A stretch of 64,000 bases of DNA, from assembly GCF_964186625.1 (NCBI RefSeq), contig NZ_OZ075109.1:62001-126000 (forward strand), in the 5' to 3' direction. This document shows, piece by piece, positions 52,857-62,555 of the stretch. Numbering within the stretch: position 1 is the stretch's first letter; the number at the start of each line of letters is the position of its first letter. The notes beneath the pieces were generated by a model. It was not told the origin of the DNA. It saw only the letters and a list, made by a program, of their open reading frames with translations, and ran no database searches. The stretch comes from Asticcacaulis sp. MM231. Its GTDB lineage: Bacteria > Pseudomonadota > Alphaproteobacteria > Caulobacterales > Caulobacteraceae. A program made the translations under genes and the position numbers.

Positions 52857-55109
52857 GTGGGAGTGCGGAGTGATATAGACGCTGTGAGGCCTTCAGGTGG
52901 TCGCTCTGCCAGTCTCAGGCGAGTTTGTGCCAGGCTGTTGGGATGGTGCGGTGCGCCGCGACACCTCGGCATGGGCATGCTTTGGTTAGGCCTGACCTGT
53001 CTTACGCTTCCAACGTCGGGGCTGGCCCACACCCGGGATGTCACCATTACGCGGGATGACTGGGGTATTGCACACGTCCATGGCGCGACGGACGCCGATG
53101 CTGTTTTTGGCATGATGTACGCGCAGGCTGAGGACGATTTCGGGCGCATCGAACGCAATTACCTTCAGGCCCTGGGCCGAACGGCCGAAGTCGACGGCGA
53201 AGCCGCCATCTGGACGGATTTACGTCAGCGTATGTTCACCGACCCGAAGACCCTGCAGGCTGACTATGCGCGTAGCCCCGCGTGGCTGCGTGCGCTGATG
53301 GTCGCCTGGGCCGATGGGCTCAACACCTATCTTGCCAAGCATCCGGAGGTGCGCCCGAAAGTTCTCACGCATTTCGAGCCTTGGATGGCCCTCAGTTTCT
53401 CCGAAGGCAGTATTGGTGGCGATATAGAGCAGGTGCCACTTGGCCGGCTGAAGAGCTTTTACGAGGGAACCAGCCTGGCTTTATCGGATGTCGAGCGGGG
53501 GGTGGCCTATGAGGAGCCAACAGGTTCGAACGGTATAGCTCTGGCGCCGTCGCGCACGCGCGATGGCCACGCGCTCCTCTTGATAAACCCCCACACAAGC
53601 TTCTTCTTTCGGGCAGAACAGCAGGTGACAAGCGACGAGGGGCTGAATGTTTACGGGGCGGCGACCTGGGGCCAATTTTTCATTTATCAGGGGTTCAACG
53701 CTTCCGCCGGATGGATGCACACCTCAAGTGGCGTCGATGCCATTGACGAGTTTGCCGAAACGGTCAGGGCTCGGTCCGGCGGCCGCTTTGTGTATCGGGA
53801 TGGAAAGCGCTGGCGTCTTTTGAAGCAGCGCCGCATCACCATCACCTACCGTCTGCCGTCCGGAGCGCCGGCCAATCGCACTTTCACCGTCTACACAACT
53901 CACAACGGTCCTGTTATGGGGCTGGTTGACGGGAAGTGGATAGCCGTGGCGCTTATGAACCGCCCCCTGGCCGCCCTCCAGCAGTCCTTTCTGCGTACCA
54001 AGGCGACGGACCTTGATGGCTTTTTAGAGATTGCCAGGCTTCGCGCCAATTCGTCCAATGACACGATCTTCGCCGACCAGAAGGGTGACATCGCCTATCT
54101 CCATCCCCAGTTTGTGCCTCTGCGCGACGATCGCTTTGATTATACTTCGCCTGTCGACGGCCGTGATCCGACGACGCGTTGGAAAGGACTCCATAGCCTC
54201 GAAAGCCTGCCGCATGTCTATAACCCAAAGACGGGCTACGTGTTCAACACGAACAACTGGCCGTGGACGGCGGCCGGTGAGGATAGCCCTAAGGCCAGTG
54301 ACTATCCGCGGTACATGGACCAGGCCGGCGAAAATCCGCGCGGCCTCCATGCGGTAAAGCTGCTTCAGACGGCAGACAAGGTAACGCTGGAGGGGCTGCG
54401 CGACCTTGCTTATGACCCGTGGCTGCCGACCTTTGACAGGCTTTTACCGAATCTCGGCAGCGCTTTTGACGCCCTGCCGCCGACCGATCCGCGCCATGCA
54501 GGCTTAGCGGCACCTATGCGGCTTCTCCTCGACTGGGACCGGCGATGGAGCAGCAACTCGCAGGCCACGTCGCTGGCGGTCTTCTGGGGCGAGGCGCTGT
54601 GGCGCCGGGCGGCGCCCCTTGCCGCGGGATCGAAGATGAGCGTTTGGGATTATATGGAGCAGAAAAGTTCTCCTGAAGATCGATTGCAGGCTCTACAGGA
54701 AGCCGTTGCCCGGCTGAACTCAGATTTTGGCTCCTGGCGGGTGGCGTGGGGCGATATCAATCGCTTCCAGCGTAATGATGGCGAGGTTGAACAGGTGTTT
54801 GACGATGTCAAGCCGAGCTACCCTGTGCCGTTTACATCTAATCAGTGGGGGGCGCTCGCGTCCTTCGGCGCGAAGGCCTATCCCGGCACGCGTCGCTACT
54901 ACGGCACGTCAGGGAACAGCTTTGTCGCTGTCGTCGAGTTTGGGCCGCGCGTGCGCGCCTATGCGATCAGCATCGGGGGGCAGAGCGGCCATCCCCAGTC
55001 CGCTCATTTCTCAGACCAGGTGGATCGGTATGTGGCGGGGAATCTGCGTCCGATCTATTTTTATGCTGATGACCTCAAAGGACATGTGGAGGCGATCTAC
55101 ACGCCATAA
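52857..55109 (+). CDS. Penicillin-acylase-family Ntn hydrolase
   Basis: This 750-residue precursor has an N-terminal signal region (about 40-62, MGMLWLGLTCLTLPTSGLAH), an alpha-subunit part (about 65-220) with DDWGIAHVHGATDADAVFG (about 64-82), and a beta-subunit that begins at the Ser of EEPTGSNGIALAPSRT (about 222-237), where autocleavage between Gly and Ser makes the N-terminal nucleophile. LLINPHTSFF and the THNGPVMG segment (about 347) support the family. It cleaves amide-linked acyl chains; relatives include lactone acylases and cephalosporin acylases. GTG at 52857 has AGGGGAGGG 7 bp upstream. Its place in a galactose locus suggests de-acylation of an amide-bearing glycoconjugate, which is inference. 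Confidence 0.9.
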   Translation: MGVRSDIDAVRPSGGRSASLRRVCARLLGWCGAPRHLGMGMLWLGLTCLTLPTSGLAHTRDVTITRDDWGIAHVHGATDADAVFGMMYAQAEDDFGRIERNYLQALGRTAEVDGEAAIWTDLRQRMFTDPKTLQADYARSPAWLRALMVAWADGLNTYLAKHPEVRPKVLTHFEPWMALSFSEGSIGGDIEQVPLGRLKSFYEGTSLALSDVERGVAYEEPTGSNGIALAPSRTRDGHALLLINPHTSFFFRAEQQVTSDEGLNVYGAATWGQFFIYQGFNASAGWMHTSSGVDAIDEFAETVRARSGGRFVYRDGKRWRLLKQRRITITYRLPSGAPANRTFTVYTTHNGPVMGLVDGKWIAVALMNRPLAALQQSFLRTKATDLDGFLEIARLRANSSNDTIFADQKGDIAYLHPQFVPLRDDRFDYTSPVDGRDPTTRWKGLHSLESLPHVYNPKTGYVFNTNNWPWTAAGEDSPKASDYPRYMDQAGENPRGLHAVKLLQTADKVTLEGLRDLAYDPWLPTFDRLLPNLGSAFDALPPTDPRHAGLAAPMRLLLDWDRRWSSNSQATSLAVFWGEALWRRAAPLAAGSKMSVWDYMEQKSSPEDRLQALQEAVARLNSDFGSWRVAWGDINRFQRNDGEVEQVFDDVKPSYPVPFTSNQWGALASFGAKAYPGTRRYYGTSGNSFVAVVEFGPRVRAYAISIGGQSGHPQSAHFSDQVDRYVAGNLRPIYFYADDLKGHVEAIYTP

Positions 55110-55185
55110 CCCGAGATCGTCTTCGATAAAAATCGAAAATAAATATTATATAACTGTCAAGGGAGCCCGATTTGCGGAGGTGTCT

Positions 55186-55224
55186 ATGTCGAAAAATGAC
55201 GCACTAAAGCAATATAAGGAATAA
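55186..55224 (+). CDS. Possible 12-residue peptide (MSKNDALKQYKE)
   Basis: ATG at 55186 is preceded by GCGGAGG at 55174-55180, a near-perfect ribosome site at 5-bp spacing, and the frame closes at TAA 55222-55224. It lies 76 bp after the acylase gene. It could be a small protein, a decayed gene start or a chance match; there is no family evidence. Confidence 0.25.
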   Translation: MSKNDALKQYKE

Positions 55225-55473
55225 TATATAGTAGTATAGTGAAATATAAAAATGACAAATGCCAACTTTTCGTATCAATATATAAAGTTCAAATCAGATT
55301 TATGTTCATGTTTGGGCGAGTTGATCCTATCTTGGCACTACTTTGGATGATTTTTGTCGCATGAAAGGCCGTTATGTGAATGATGTGTGATATTTATATT
55401 TAATATTCAAAATTATAGATGGTCGAAAAAATCTGTCGGCGGAGACGATCAATCGGAGGTCTTGCCCCTTATT

Positions 55474-55486
55474 TATAATACATATA
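55474..55486 (+). promoter_or_regulatory. Regulon motif upstream of dgoD (site C)
   Basis: TATAATACATATA, identical over 13 bp to site D at 60146-60158. It is directly followed by a TTGACG -35-like element (55487-55492), so a bound repressor would cover the promoter. Confidence 0.65.
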
Positions 55487-55546
55487 TTGACGTTTCGGCC
55501 GCAACATAATATTTGTGGATATGGCTGATCGCGTGCGACAGGCGGA

Positions 55547-56776
55547 ATGAAATGCGAGTTTTTTATGCAGATATTTGAGCAAAATCCTGTGGCGAGGGAA
55601 GCGGACTTGGAGCGACGGGAAACCGGTCAGAGGTCCAAGATTATCCGAATTGAGACCTTCCCGGTTCCGCCGCGTTGGATGTTTGTACGTGTGGAAACCG
55701 ATGACGGTCTCGTCGGGTGGGGGGAGGCCAGTCTTGAGGGGCACACTGAGGCCGTCGTCGGCGCCTACGCGGCTCTAAGGGATCGTTTCCTTGGCTTCGA
55801 GGCCGACCGTATTGAGGACGTATGGCAGACGGCTTATCGGCTCGGCTTCTATCGCGGCGGGCCTGTGTTGATGTCGGCGCTGTCTGGGCTGGATCAGGCG
55901 CTTTGGGATATAAAAGGCAAGCGATTGGGCGTGCCTGTGCATCAGCTTCTGGGCGGGCAGGTGCGGGACAGGGTCGCGGTCTATGCCTGGGTGGGCGGTG
56001 ACCGCCCGTCGGACGTGCTTGACGCGGCGCGGGTGCGCCTGCAGCAGGGCTTTAAATCGGTCAAGATGAACGCTACGGAGGATGCCGCCTGGCTTGACAG
56101 TCCACGCTCCCTGGACGGCGTCGTCCAACGGCTCTCGGACGTCCAGTCGCTGGGCTTGGACGCAGGGCTGGATTTCCACGGTCGCCTGCACAAGCCTATG
56201 GCTAAACAACTGGCCATGCTTCTGGAGCCATTGCGGCCGCTCTTTATCGAGGAGCCGCTTTTGAGCGAGCACCCTGAGGCGATCAAGCAGCTGTCGCTTC
56301 TGACGCGCATTCCGATCGCCATGGGCGAGCGGCTCTATTCGCGCTGGGATATCAAGCCCTTTCTCGAGGTCGCGTGCATCGACATTCTCCAACCCGACCT
56401 TAGTCATGCAGGCGGTATCTCCGAGGTCAGGCGCATGGCTGCCATGGCCGAGGCCTACGATGTCGCCCTTGCGCCTCACTGTCCGCTCGGACCGATTGCC
56501 TTGGCGTCTTGCATGCAAATTGGCCTTGCGACGCCAAACTTTGCTATTCAGGAAATGTCACTCGGTATCCACTACAATACGGATGACCATGATCTTTTGG
56601 CCTATGTGAAAAATCCGGAGATATTTGATGTCAAGGACGGTATGGTCGAGGCATTTTTCGGCTCAGGGCTTGGCGTTGTTGTTGATGAAGAGAAGGTCCG
56701 TGAACTCAGCCGTGACTGTCCGCCCTGGCGTAATCCTGCCTGGCGTGGGGCCGATGGCTATGTGCGGGAATGGTGA
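55547..56776 (+). CDS. dgoD: D-galactonate dehydratase
   Basis: This 409-residue enolase-superfamily enzyme dehydrates D-galactonate to 2-keto-3-deoxygalactonate. Marks are KIIRIETFPVPPRWMFVRVE (about 30-49), ALSGLDQALWDIKGKRLGVP (about 111-130), GLDFHGRLHKPMAK (about 208-221; Asp metal ligand and His), FIEEPLLSEHPEAIK (about 234-248, Glu ligand) and AMGERLYSRWDIKPF (about 261-275, Glu ligand), then LAPHCPLGPIAL (catalytic His). The length exceeds typical DgoD by about 25 residues at the N-terminus, so the start may be a later codon. It overlaps the SDR gene by 7 bp. Confidence 0.93.
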   Translation: MKCEFFMQIFEQNPVAREADLERRETGQRSKIIRIETFPVPPRWMFVRVETDDGLVGWGEASLEGHTEAVVGAYAALRDRFLGFEADRIEDVWQTAYRLGFYRGGPVLMSALSGLDQALWDIKGKRLGVPVHQLLGGQVRDRVAVYAWVGGDRPSDVLDAARVRLQQGFKSVKMNATEDAAWLDSPRSLDGVVQRLSDVQSLGLDAGLDFHGRLHKPMAKQLAMLLEPLRPLFIEEPLLSEHPEAIKQLSLLTRIPIAMGERLYSRWDIKPFLEVACIDILQPDLSHAGGISEVRRMAAMAEAYDVALAPHCPLGPIALASCMQIGLATPNFAIQEMSLGIHYNTDDHDLLAYVKNPEIFDVKDGMVEAFFGSGLGVVVDEEKVRELSRDCPPWRNPAWRGADGYVREW

Positions 56777-57519
56777 AAAGCATGCGGTTTTCAGATAAGA
56801 CAGCCCTCGTGACGGGCGCTCTCGGTGGCATTGGATTGGCGTGTGCGCGGCGCTTGGCCGCTGAGGGGGCCAGCCTGGTGCTGGTTGATCGGTTAGCGGA
56901 GCCTTCCGCCGATGTGGTGACGGAGCTGCTTGGCCTTGGCGCCCCCAAAGTCATTTTCACACGCTGTGACGTCGCCTCCGAAGGTGATGTGGTGGCAGCG
57001 TGTCAATGCGCCATGGATGAGACCGGTCAGCTCGACGTTGTGATCAACGTCGCCGGGATGATGATCTACAAGCCGCTCGTGGAGCTTACAGCCGCAGACT
57101 GGCACCAATTGTTGGGTGTGAATCTGGTGGGGGCTGCCTTGTTCACGCGTGAGGCGTTTCGTCACATGACGCCCGGTGGCGCCATTGTGAACGTATCCAG
57201 TATACATGCCTTCCAGACCTCGCCCCTGGTCGCACCCTATGCGGCCGCTAAAGCGGCGCTTGCCTCCCTGACACGATCGAGCGCCATTGAAGGCGCGGCG
57301 CTCGGAATCCGCGCCAACGCTGTGCTGCCAGGCGCCATTGACACGCCGATGCTGTGGGCCAGCCCGAACCTCCAGTCCGGGGCTGAAGTGCTGGAAAAGG
57401 GTGATATCGGATACCCGCACGATATCGCGCATGCCGCCGCGTTTCTGGCCAGCGACGAAGCCGCCTTTATCACGGGCGCAAGCCTGAACGTGGACGGTGG
57501 CCGACTGGCGAAGCTATGA
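56770..57519 (+). CDS. Short-chain dehydrogenase, probable galactose 1-dehydrogenase
   Basis: This 249-residue SDR has the nucleotide motif ALVTGALGGIGLACA (about 12-26), VINVAGMMIYKP (about 89-100), the catalytic Ser in VNVSSIHAF (about 140-148), Tyr-x-x-x-Lys in PYAAAKAAL (about 156-164) and a C-terminal FITGASLNVDGG. Placed between dgoD and a mutarotase, it likely oxidises galactose to galactonolactone. SDR substrate cannot be fixed from sequence. ATG at 56782 gives a more standard N-terminus (MRFSDKTALVTG). The stop overlaps the next start (ATGA). Confidence 0.85.
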   Translation: MVKSMRFSDKTALVTGALGGIGLACARRLAAEGASLVLVDRLAEPSADVVTELLGLGAPKVIFTRCDVASEGDVVAACQCAMDETGQLDVVINVAGMMIYKPLVELTAADWHQLLGVNLVGAALFTREAFRHMTPGGAIVNVSSIHAFQTSPLVAPYAAAKAALASLTRSSAIEGAALGIRANAVLPGAIDTPMLWASPNLQSGAEVLEKGDIGYPHDIAHAAAFLASDEAAFITGASLNVDGGRLAKL

Positions 57520-58544
57520 GCCGCGGCAAGGTCTTCGGCTGTCTGGCCGATGGCGTAAAGGTCCACAGCATGACCCTGGCCAAGAGGGGAGGCCTGAGTG
57601 TGGAGGTCATGACCTACGGGGCGACCCTACGCAGCCTCAAGGCGCCATCGGCCGAGGGGCTTGTCGAGACCATAGTTGGCTTTGAGCGTTTGTCTGACTA
57701 CGAAGCCGATAAGACCTACCAGGCCTGTATCGTCGGGCGTACGGTCAATCGCCTCAGACAGGCAAGCTTCCGCTGCGATGATGCGGTGTGGCAGGTGACG
57801 CGAAATGAAGGTCCGAACCACCTTCATGGTGGCGCAAAGGGCCTGAGCCGGCGTGTCTGGCGGGCGGACGCGAGGCCTTCAGATGAGGCCCCGCTGGTTT
57901 TGCGCTACGTTTCACCGGCCGGCGAGGAGGGGTATCCCGGTGTCCTGGCGGTCGAGGTAACCTTGTCGCTGCCCGAGGCGATGATGCTGCAAATCGATTA
58001 CAAGGCCGAGGTCGATGCGCCGTGCCCCGTCGACCTGACGCATCATCTCTATTTCAACCTGGACCAGACGCCCGGCGGGGATCTCTTGGATCATAGTCTG
58101 GGTATAAGAGGGGACGAAATTCTGCAGGTTGACGAGGCTTGTCTGGCGACGGGACTACGGTTGCCGGTGACCGACACGCTCTTCGATCTTCATCAACCCC
58201 AACCCCTATCGGCGATACTGTCCCGGAAACATCCGCAATTGACGCAGATTGGCCTCAATCAGAGCTGGGTCCTCGGGGCTGACACGGGGCTGGACACCGC
58301 GCCCGCCGCCACATTGTATGCGCCCAGATCCGGGCTCGAAATGGCGCTCTATACCGACCAGCCCTGCCTGCAGGCCTATGCCGGCTTGTCACGCGCCGTT
58401 GCAGCATGGGGTGCCGTGGCGCTTGAACCTCAGGGGTTCATCGATGCGGTAAGCCAGCCGGCATTTCCGAGCCCCTGGCTCAAACCGGGCCAGGTCTACC
58501 GCCGCACCAGTCGCTATAGATTTCAAAATCTGGGCGAGGTCTGA
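57516..58544 (+). CDS. galM: Aldose 1-epimerase (mutarotase)
   Basis: This 342-residue beta-sandwich enzyme interconverts alpha and beta anomers of galactose or glucose. It has VEVMTYGATLRSLKAPS (about 29-45), GRTVNRLRQASF (about 75-86), NEGPNHLHGGAKGLSRRVWR (about 97-116, catalytic His), TLSLPEAMML and VDLTHHLYFNLD (about 171-182, second His). The catalytic glutamate is likely in VALEPQGFIDAV (about 306-317). It is coupled to the SDR gene by a 4-base overlap and ends the dgoD operon. It supplies the beta anomer that dehydrogenases use. Confidence 0.92.
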   Translation: MSRGKVFGCLADGVKVHSMTLAKRGGLSVEVMTYGATLRSLKAPSAEGLVETIVGFERLSDYEADKTYQACIVGRTVNRLRQASFRCDDAVWQVTRNEGPNHLHGGAKGLSRRVWRADARPSDEAPLVLRYVSPAGEEGYPGVLAVEVTLSLPEAMMLQIDYKAEVDAPCPVDLTHHLYFNLDQTPGGDLLDHSLGIRGDEILQVDEACLATGLRLPVTDTLFDLHQPQPLSAILSRKHPQLTQIGLNQSWVLGADTGLDTAPAATLYAPRSGLEMALYTDQPCLQAYAGLSRAVAAWGAVALEPQGFIDAVSQPAFPSPWLKPGQVYRRTSRYRFQNLGEV

Positions 58545-58606
58545 CGGGCTCCGTGGCCTGCGAACGCGTCCTCCAACAGGCGTCGGAGGACGGTCCGCTT
58601 TTACCC

Positions 58607-60055
58607 CTACCGTTGTTTGGTCAGGCTGGCTTCGATCTCTTCCAGGGTTTTACCCTTGGTTTCCGGAACGAAGAGGGCGATAAAGATGACACCCAGGAGG
58701 CAGAAGGCGCCGTAACACCAGAAGGTTCCCGCGGCCCCCAGGAGCTTGTTGAGAATCGGGAAGGTGTAGGTCACCGCGAAGCAGGCAATCCACAAGGCGG
58801 ATACGGCAATCGACATCGCCAATCCCCGGATGCGATTGGGGAAGATTTCCGACAGCAACACCCATGTGACGGGCGCCAGAGACGTGGCGTAGGCGGCGAT
58901 CACCGCAAGGGTAAGGCCCAGGATCAGCGGCCCTTTGATGCCCAGGAAAAAGGCGATGCCCAACAGACCGTGTATAACCGTAATGACGACTGTGCCCCAC
59001 AGCATGAGCGCCCGACGGCCCAGGCGGTCTACGGTGAAGGTGGCGACCAGGGTGAACAAGAGATTGATCGCGCCAGTGATGACGATATTGAACATCACAC
59101 CGCTCAGGTCATAGCCGGCGCCGCGATAAATCTCTTCGGCGTAGTTGAAGATGACATTGGTGCCGCTCCATTGCTGCAGCACCGCCAGGCCAATCCCGAT
59201 CAAAACCAGACCAAAGACCATTGGCCGGAAAAGGTCTCGCCAAGCGCCCTGTTCTGAGCGCTCGCTGGCCAGCGCGCTGTCAACATCGCGTATCTCCGCC
59301 TCAGCATAGTCAGCACCGCCGATGCGCGTCAGGACAGCCCTCGCTTTTTCGGTTTGTCCTTTTTTCACGAGCCAGCGCGGGCTTTCGGGCACCAAGAAAG
59401 CGCAAAAGAAGAAGGTCAGGGACGGGATGGCGACGGCACAGAACATCCACCTCCAGCCATACTGCCCTTGCCAGGAATTGCGGATCATGTCCGCCGTCGC
59501 GCCGTCGGCAATGTTGCCGGCGATCAAAAGGTTGACGATCTGGGCGGCGAGAATGCCGACAACCACGGTCAATTGGTTGAGCGTGACCAGACGGCCTCGC
59601 CATTGGGCGGGAGCAATTTCTGCGATGTAGGTGGGCGACACATTGGACGCTATGCCGATGGCAACGCCGCCCAGAATGCGCCACAGAATAAAGGTGTCAA
59701 ATGTATGCGCCCACCCGGTCGCCACAGATGAAATGCCAAATAAGGATGCTGCGGCGATCAGAAGCTTCTTGCGCCCGAGGCCATCGCTAAAGACGCCCGA
59801 GCATATGGAGCCGATCAGGCAGCCCAGCAGGGCGCAACTGTTGGCCCAGCCAATCTGGGCTTCGGATGTGAGGTTGAAATAGGGCTCATAAAAGGGCTTG
59901 GCGCCCCCGATGACCACCCAGTCATAGCCGAACAAGAGCCCGCCCAGCGCGGCTATCGAAGAGATCATCCAGACATAGCCCAGATTGAACTTGTAAGGCG
60001 ACGGTGCGCTATTGGCGCCAACCTCCTTGGACACGATATGCATATGTGCTGTCAT
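58607..60055 (-). CDS. MFS sugar transporter (sugar porter family)
   Basis: This 482-residue protein has 12 helices. Marks are GGLLFGYDWVVIGGAKPFYE (about 38-57), the loop motif GVFSDGLGRKKLLI, GGVAIGIASNVSPTYIAEIA (about 133-152), PESPRWLVKKGQTEKARAVL (about 228-247), VDRLGRRALMLWG, and a C-terminal VPETKGKTLEEIE (about 462-474). These are sugar porter signatures (galactose, glucose, xylose proton symporters). Divergent from the GH36 gene, with regulon motif D in between. It imports the sugar across the inner membrane. Confidence 0.95.
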   Translation of the reverse strand: MTAHMHIVSKEVGANSAPSPYKFNLGYVWMISSIAALGGLLFGYDWVVIGGAKPFYEPYFNLTSEAQIGWANSCALLGCLIGSICSGVFSDGLGRKKLLIAAASLFGISSVATGWAHTFDTFILWRILGGVAIGIASNVSPTYIAEIAPAQWRGRLVTLNQLTVVVGILAAQIVNLLIAGNIADGATADMIRNSWQGQYGWRWMFCAVAIPSLTFFFCAFLVPESPRWLVKKGQTEKARAVLTRIGGADYAEAEIRDVDSALASERSEQGAWRDLFRPMVFGLVLIGIGLAVLQQWSGTNVIFNYAEEIYRGAGYDLSGVMFNIVITGAINLLFTLVATFTVDRLGRRALMLWGTVVITVIHGLLGIAFFLGIKGPLILGLTLAVIAAYATSLAPVTWVLLSEIFPNRIRGLAMSIAVSALWIACFAVTYTFPILNKLLGAAGTFWCYGAFCLLGVIFIALFVPETKGKTLEEIEASLTKQR

Positions 60056-60311
60056 CCCTGCAGAATTTATTTTGAGTTGCCGTCACCAGTGGTAGGATAG
60101 GGCCCTTGCCTCCCACCTTAGGGAGGTCGGCGTGCATCGTCAATATATAATACATATAGTTTTCTTTTTACGCTTAAAATTTGGCGCCCAAGGGATCACA
60201 GGGGTGCTATTCGTTTGCATAAAAGAGATAACATCATTTTGAGCGCCAGCGGCTCTTGACCGTTCGTAGCACCTCTGCGATATGGATATATAATATAAAT
60301 GGAGGTGCGTC
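60056..60311. promoter_or_regulatory. Divergent promoter region of MFS and GH36 genes (site D)
   Basis: TATAATACATATA at 60146-60158 matches site C exactly over 13 bp. On the minus strand TTGACG follows it, as at site C. A related AT-rich palindromic stretch (about 60284-60300) lies next to the GH36 start, perhaps a second site. Confidence 0.65.
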
Positions 60312-62538
60312 ATGGGTGTTTCGGGTCTAAGTCGGCGGGCGGCTTGTCTAAGTCTCATGGGGGGGCTGGTTGCGGCGGCCCTGCCCATGCGCTCAACGGC
60401 CAGTGTTGGCTTCAATCCCGCGTCACGGGTGTTTCGTCTGGATGGTGAGGGTGTAACCTATGCCTTCGGGATCGACAGCGCCGGCCAGGTGCAGTCCCTG
60501 CACTGGGGTGGGCCGCTGGCCCTTGACGACCAGCTCGCACCGGCACCGAAGCCCTCGGACTATTCCGGTTTTGACCGCGCCAACTCGGTCACCCCTCTGG
60601 AGTTTGTGGCTTTCGGGGGCGGTCTGGTCACCGAACCGTCTCTGAAGGTAGCCTTCCCGAGCGGTGTGCGCGATCTGGTCCTGAAATATCTGGACCACAC
60701 GCTTAACTCCGAGGGTATTACCCTGCGGATGAAAGATATTTCGACGGAAGTGTACGTCGAACTCAGGTACAGTATGGACAAGGCCACGGGCCTTCTGGCC
60801 CGATCCGCTGTCGTCGACAACAGGACCAAGGCGTGGCTGAGGATTGACCAGATGGCGGCCGCCACGCTGAACCTGCCTTTCGGCGAAGACTATGAGGTCA
60901 ATTATCTCACCGGCCGCTGGGCGGCGGAATGGACCCTGCAAAAGCGCCCGCTCGAAGCCGGCGCGACCGTGCTCGAGAGCCGGCTCGGCATGACCGGTTC
61001 GCAGAACAACCCGTGGCTTGCCATTGGCCGGGCCGGGCAGACCGACGAAGACAATGGCCCGGTCTGGTTTGGCGCGCTGGCGTGGAGCGGCGCCTGGCGG
61101 ATCACGGTGGAAAAGGACATTGTTGGTCATCCCAGGATTACAGCCGGCTACAATCCGTTTGACTTTGCCTATCGCCTGAAACCAGGCGAGCGCCTTGAAA
61201 CACCCGTCTTCTATGCCGGTTATAGCCAAGACGGTATGGGCGGCGCCTCCCGCCGTATGCATCGCTTTCAGCGTTCGGTGATCTTGCCTGGCGCGCCCGA
61301 GCCCAAATTGCGCCCAGTGCTTTACAATTCTTGGGAGGCCACGGAGTTCGCCGTCAATGAAGCCGGGCAAATCGCCCTGGCTGAGAAGGCCGCCACCTTA
61401 GGCGTAGAACGCTTTGTCATGGACGACGGCTGGTTTGGAAAGCGGAACAATGATCATGCGGGCCTTGGCGACTGGACGGTCAACCCGGAGAAATTTCCAA
61501 ACGGTCTGGGGCCGCTGATCAGTCGCGTGCGTGGTCTTGGCATGGAGTTTGGCCTTTGGGTGGAACCGGAGATGGTGAACCCGGATAGCCAGCTTTATCG
61601 CGAACATCCTGATTGGGTAATCAACTTCAAAGGCCGCCCGCGTACCGAGGGGCGGAACCAGCTGGTCTTGAATTTGGCACGTTTTGACGTACGCGACTAT
61701 GTGCTGAAGTCGCTTGATCTGCTCCTGCGCGACAACGACATCGCGTTCCTGAAATGGGATCATAACAGGAGCTGGTCCGAGCCGGGCTGGCCGGAGCGCG
61801 CGCCGGAGGATCAACAGAAGCTCTATGTCGATTATACAAAGAACCTGTATTGGATATTGGCGGAACTTCGGCGCCGTCACCCGAAACTGGAGATCGAGTT
61901 CGTGCGCCGGTGGCGGCGGTCGGGTGGATCTGGGGATTATGCATGTGACCGATCAGGTTTGGCCCACGGATAACACCGATCCCTTTGATCGTCTGAAAAT
62001 GCAGGATGGCTTTTCGCATGCCTACATGCCGGGCGTCATGATGGCCTGGGTGACAGCATCGCCAAACTGGGTGAACAAGCGCGCAACCTCCCTTGAGTAC
62101 AGGTTCCTATCCGCCATGCAGGGGTGTTTGGGTATTGGTGACAATCTCAATCACTGGGGCCCGGAGGATTTTGCCACGGCAAAGCGTCTGGTTGCGGAGT
62201 ATAAATCCATCCGACAGACCGTGCAGAGGGGCGATCTTTATCGTTTGATCTCTCCGCAAGGGGGGGCGGAGCGCTCTGCGACCCTGACCGTATCGGAGGC
62301 AAAACGCCAGGCCGTCCTTTTCACGTTCCTGCACTCCAGTTCAACCTTCGATGCGACGCCGCTTATCCAGTTGCAGGGGCTTGACCCGCAAGCCCGATAT
62401 GCGGTCCGGAGCCTCGTCGGGGCGATGGAGGCCGATACGCCCAAGATCGCCAGCGGATCCTATTGGATGCACCACGGTGTCAGAATTCCATTGAAAGGCG
62501 ATTTTCAGGCCGCAGCGCTCGTCCTTGACGTCGTTTGA
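60312..62538 (+). pseudogene. GH36 alpha-galactosidase interrupted by a +1 frameshift
   Basis: Two frames (60312-61973 and 61825-62538) make one gene of about 741 codons, the normal GH36 length. The N-terminus has a Tat-like signal (LSRRAACLSLMGGLVAAALP). The nucleophile Asp is in FLKWDHNR (about 481-488). The expected next motif ESCAGGGGRVDLG is broken: at 61899-61900 an extra T changes GAG-TCG-TGC so that the first frame reads FVRRWRRSG and stops at 61973. The second frame then carries GGGGRVDLG and DQVWPTDNTDP with the acid/base Asp. If the base is real the enzyme is lost; if it is a sequencing error the gene is intact. It would release galactose from alpha-galactosides. Confidence 0.9.
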
Positions 62539-62555
62539 ATTAGGAGTGTTTGCCC

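Larger units (their letters stand above)
55110..55546. other. AT-rich intergenic region before dgoD
   Basis: About 440 bp, strongly AT-rich between 55120 and 55440 against GC-rich neighbours. It holds a 12-codon open frame with a good ribosome site (55186-55224) and the regulon motif at 55474-55486. There is no other recognisable element. Confidence 0.6.
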
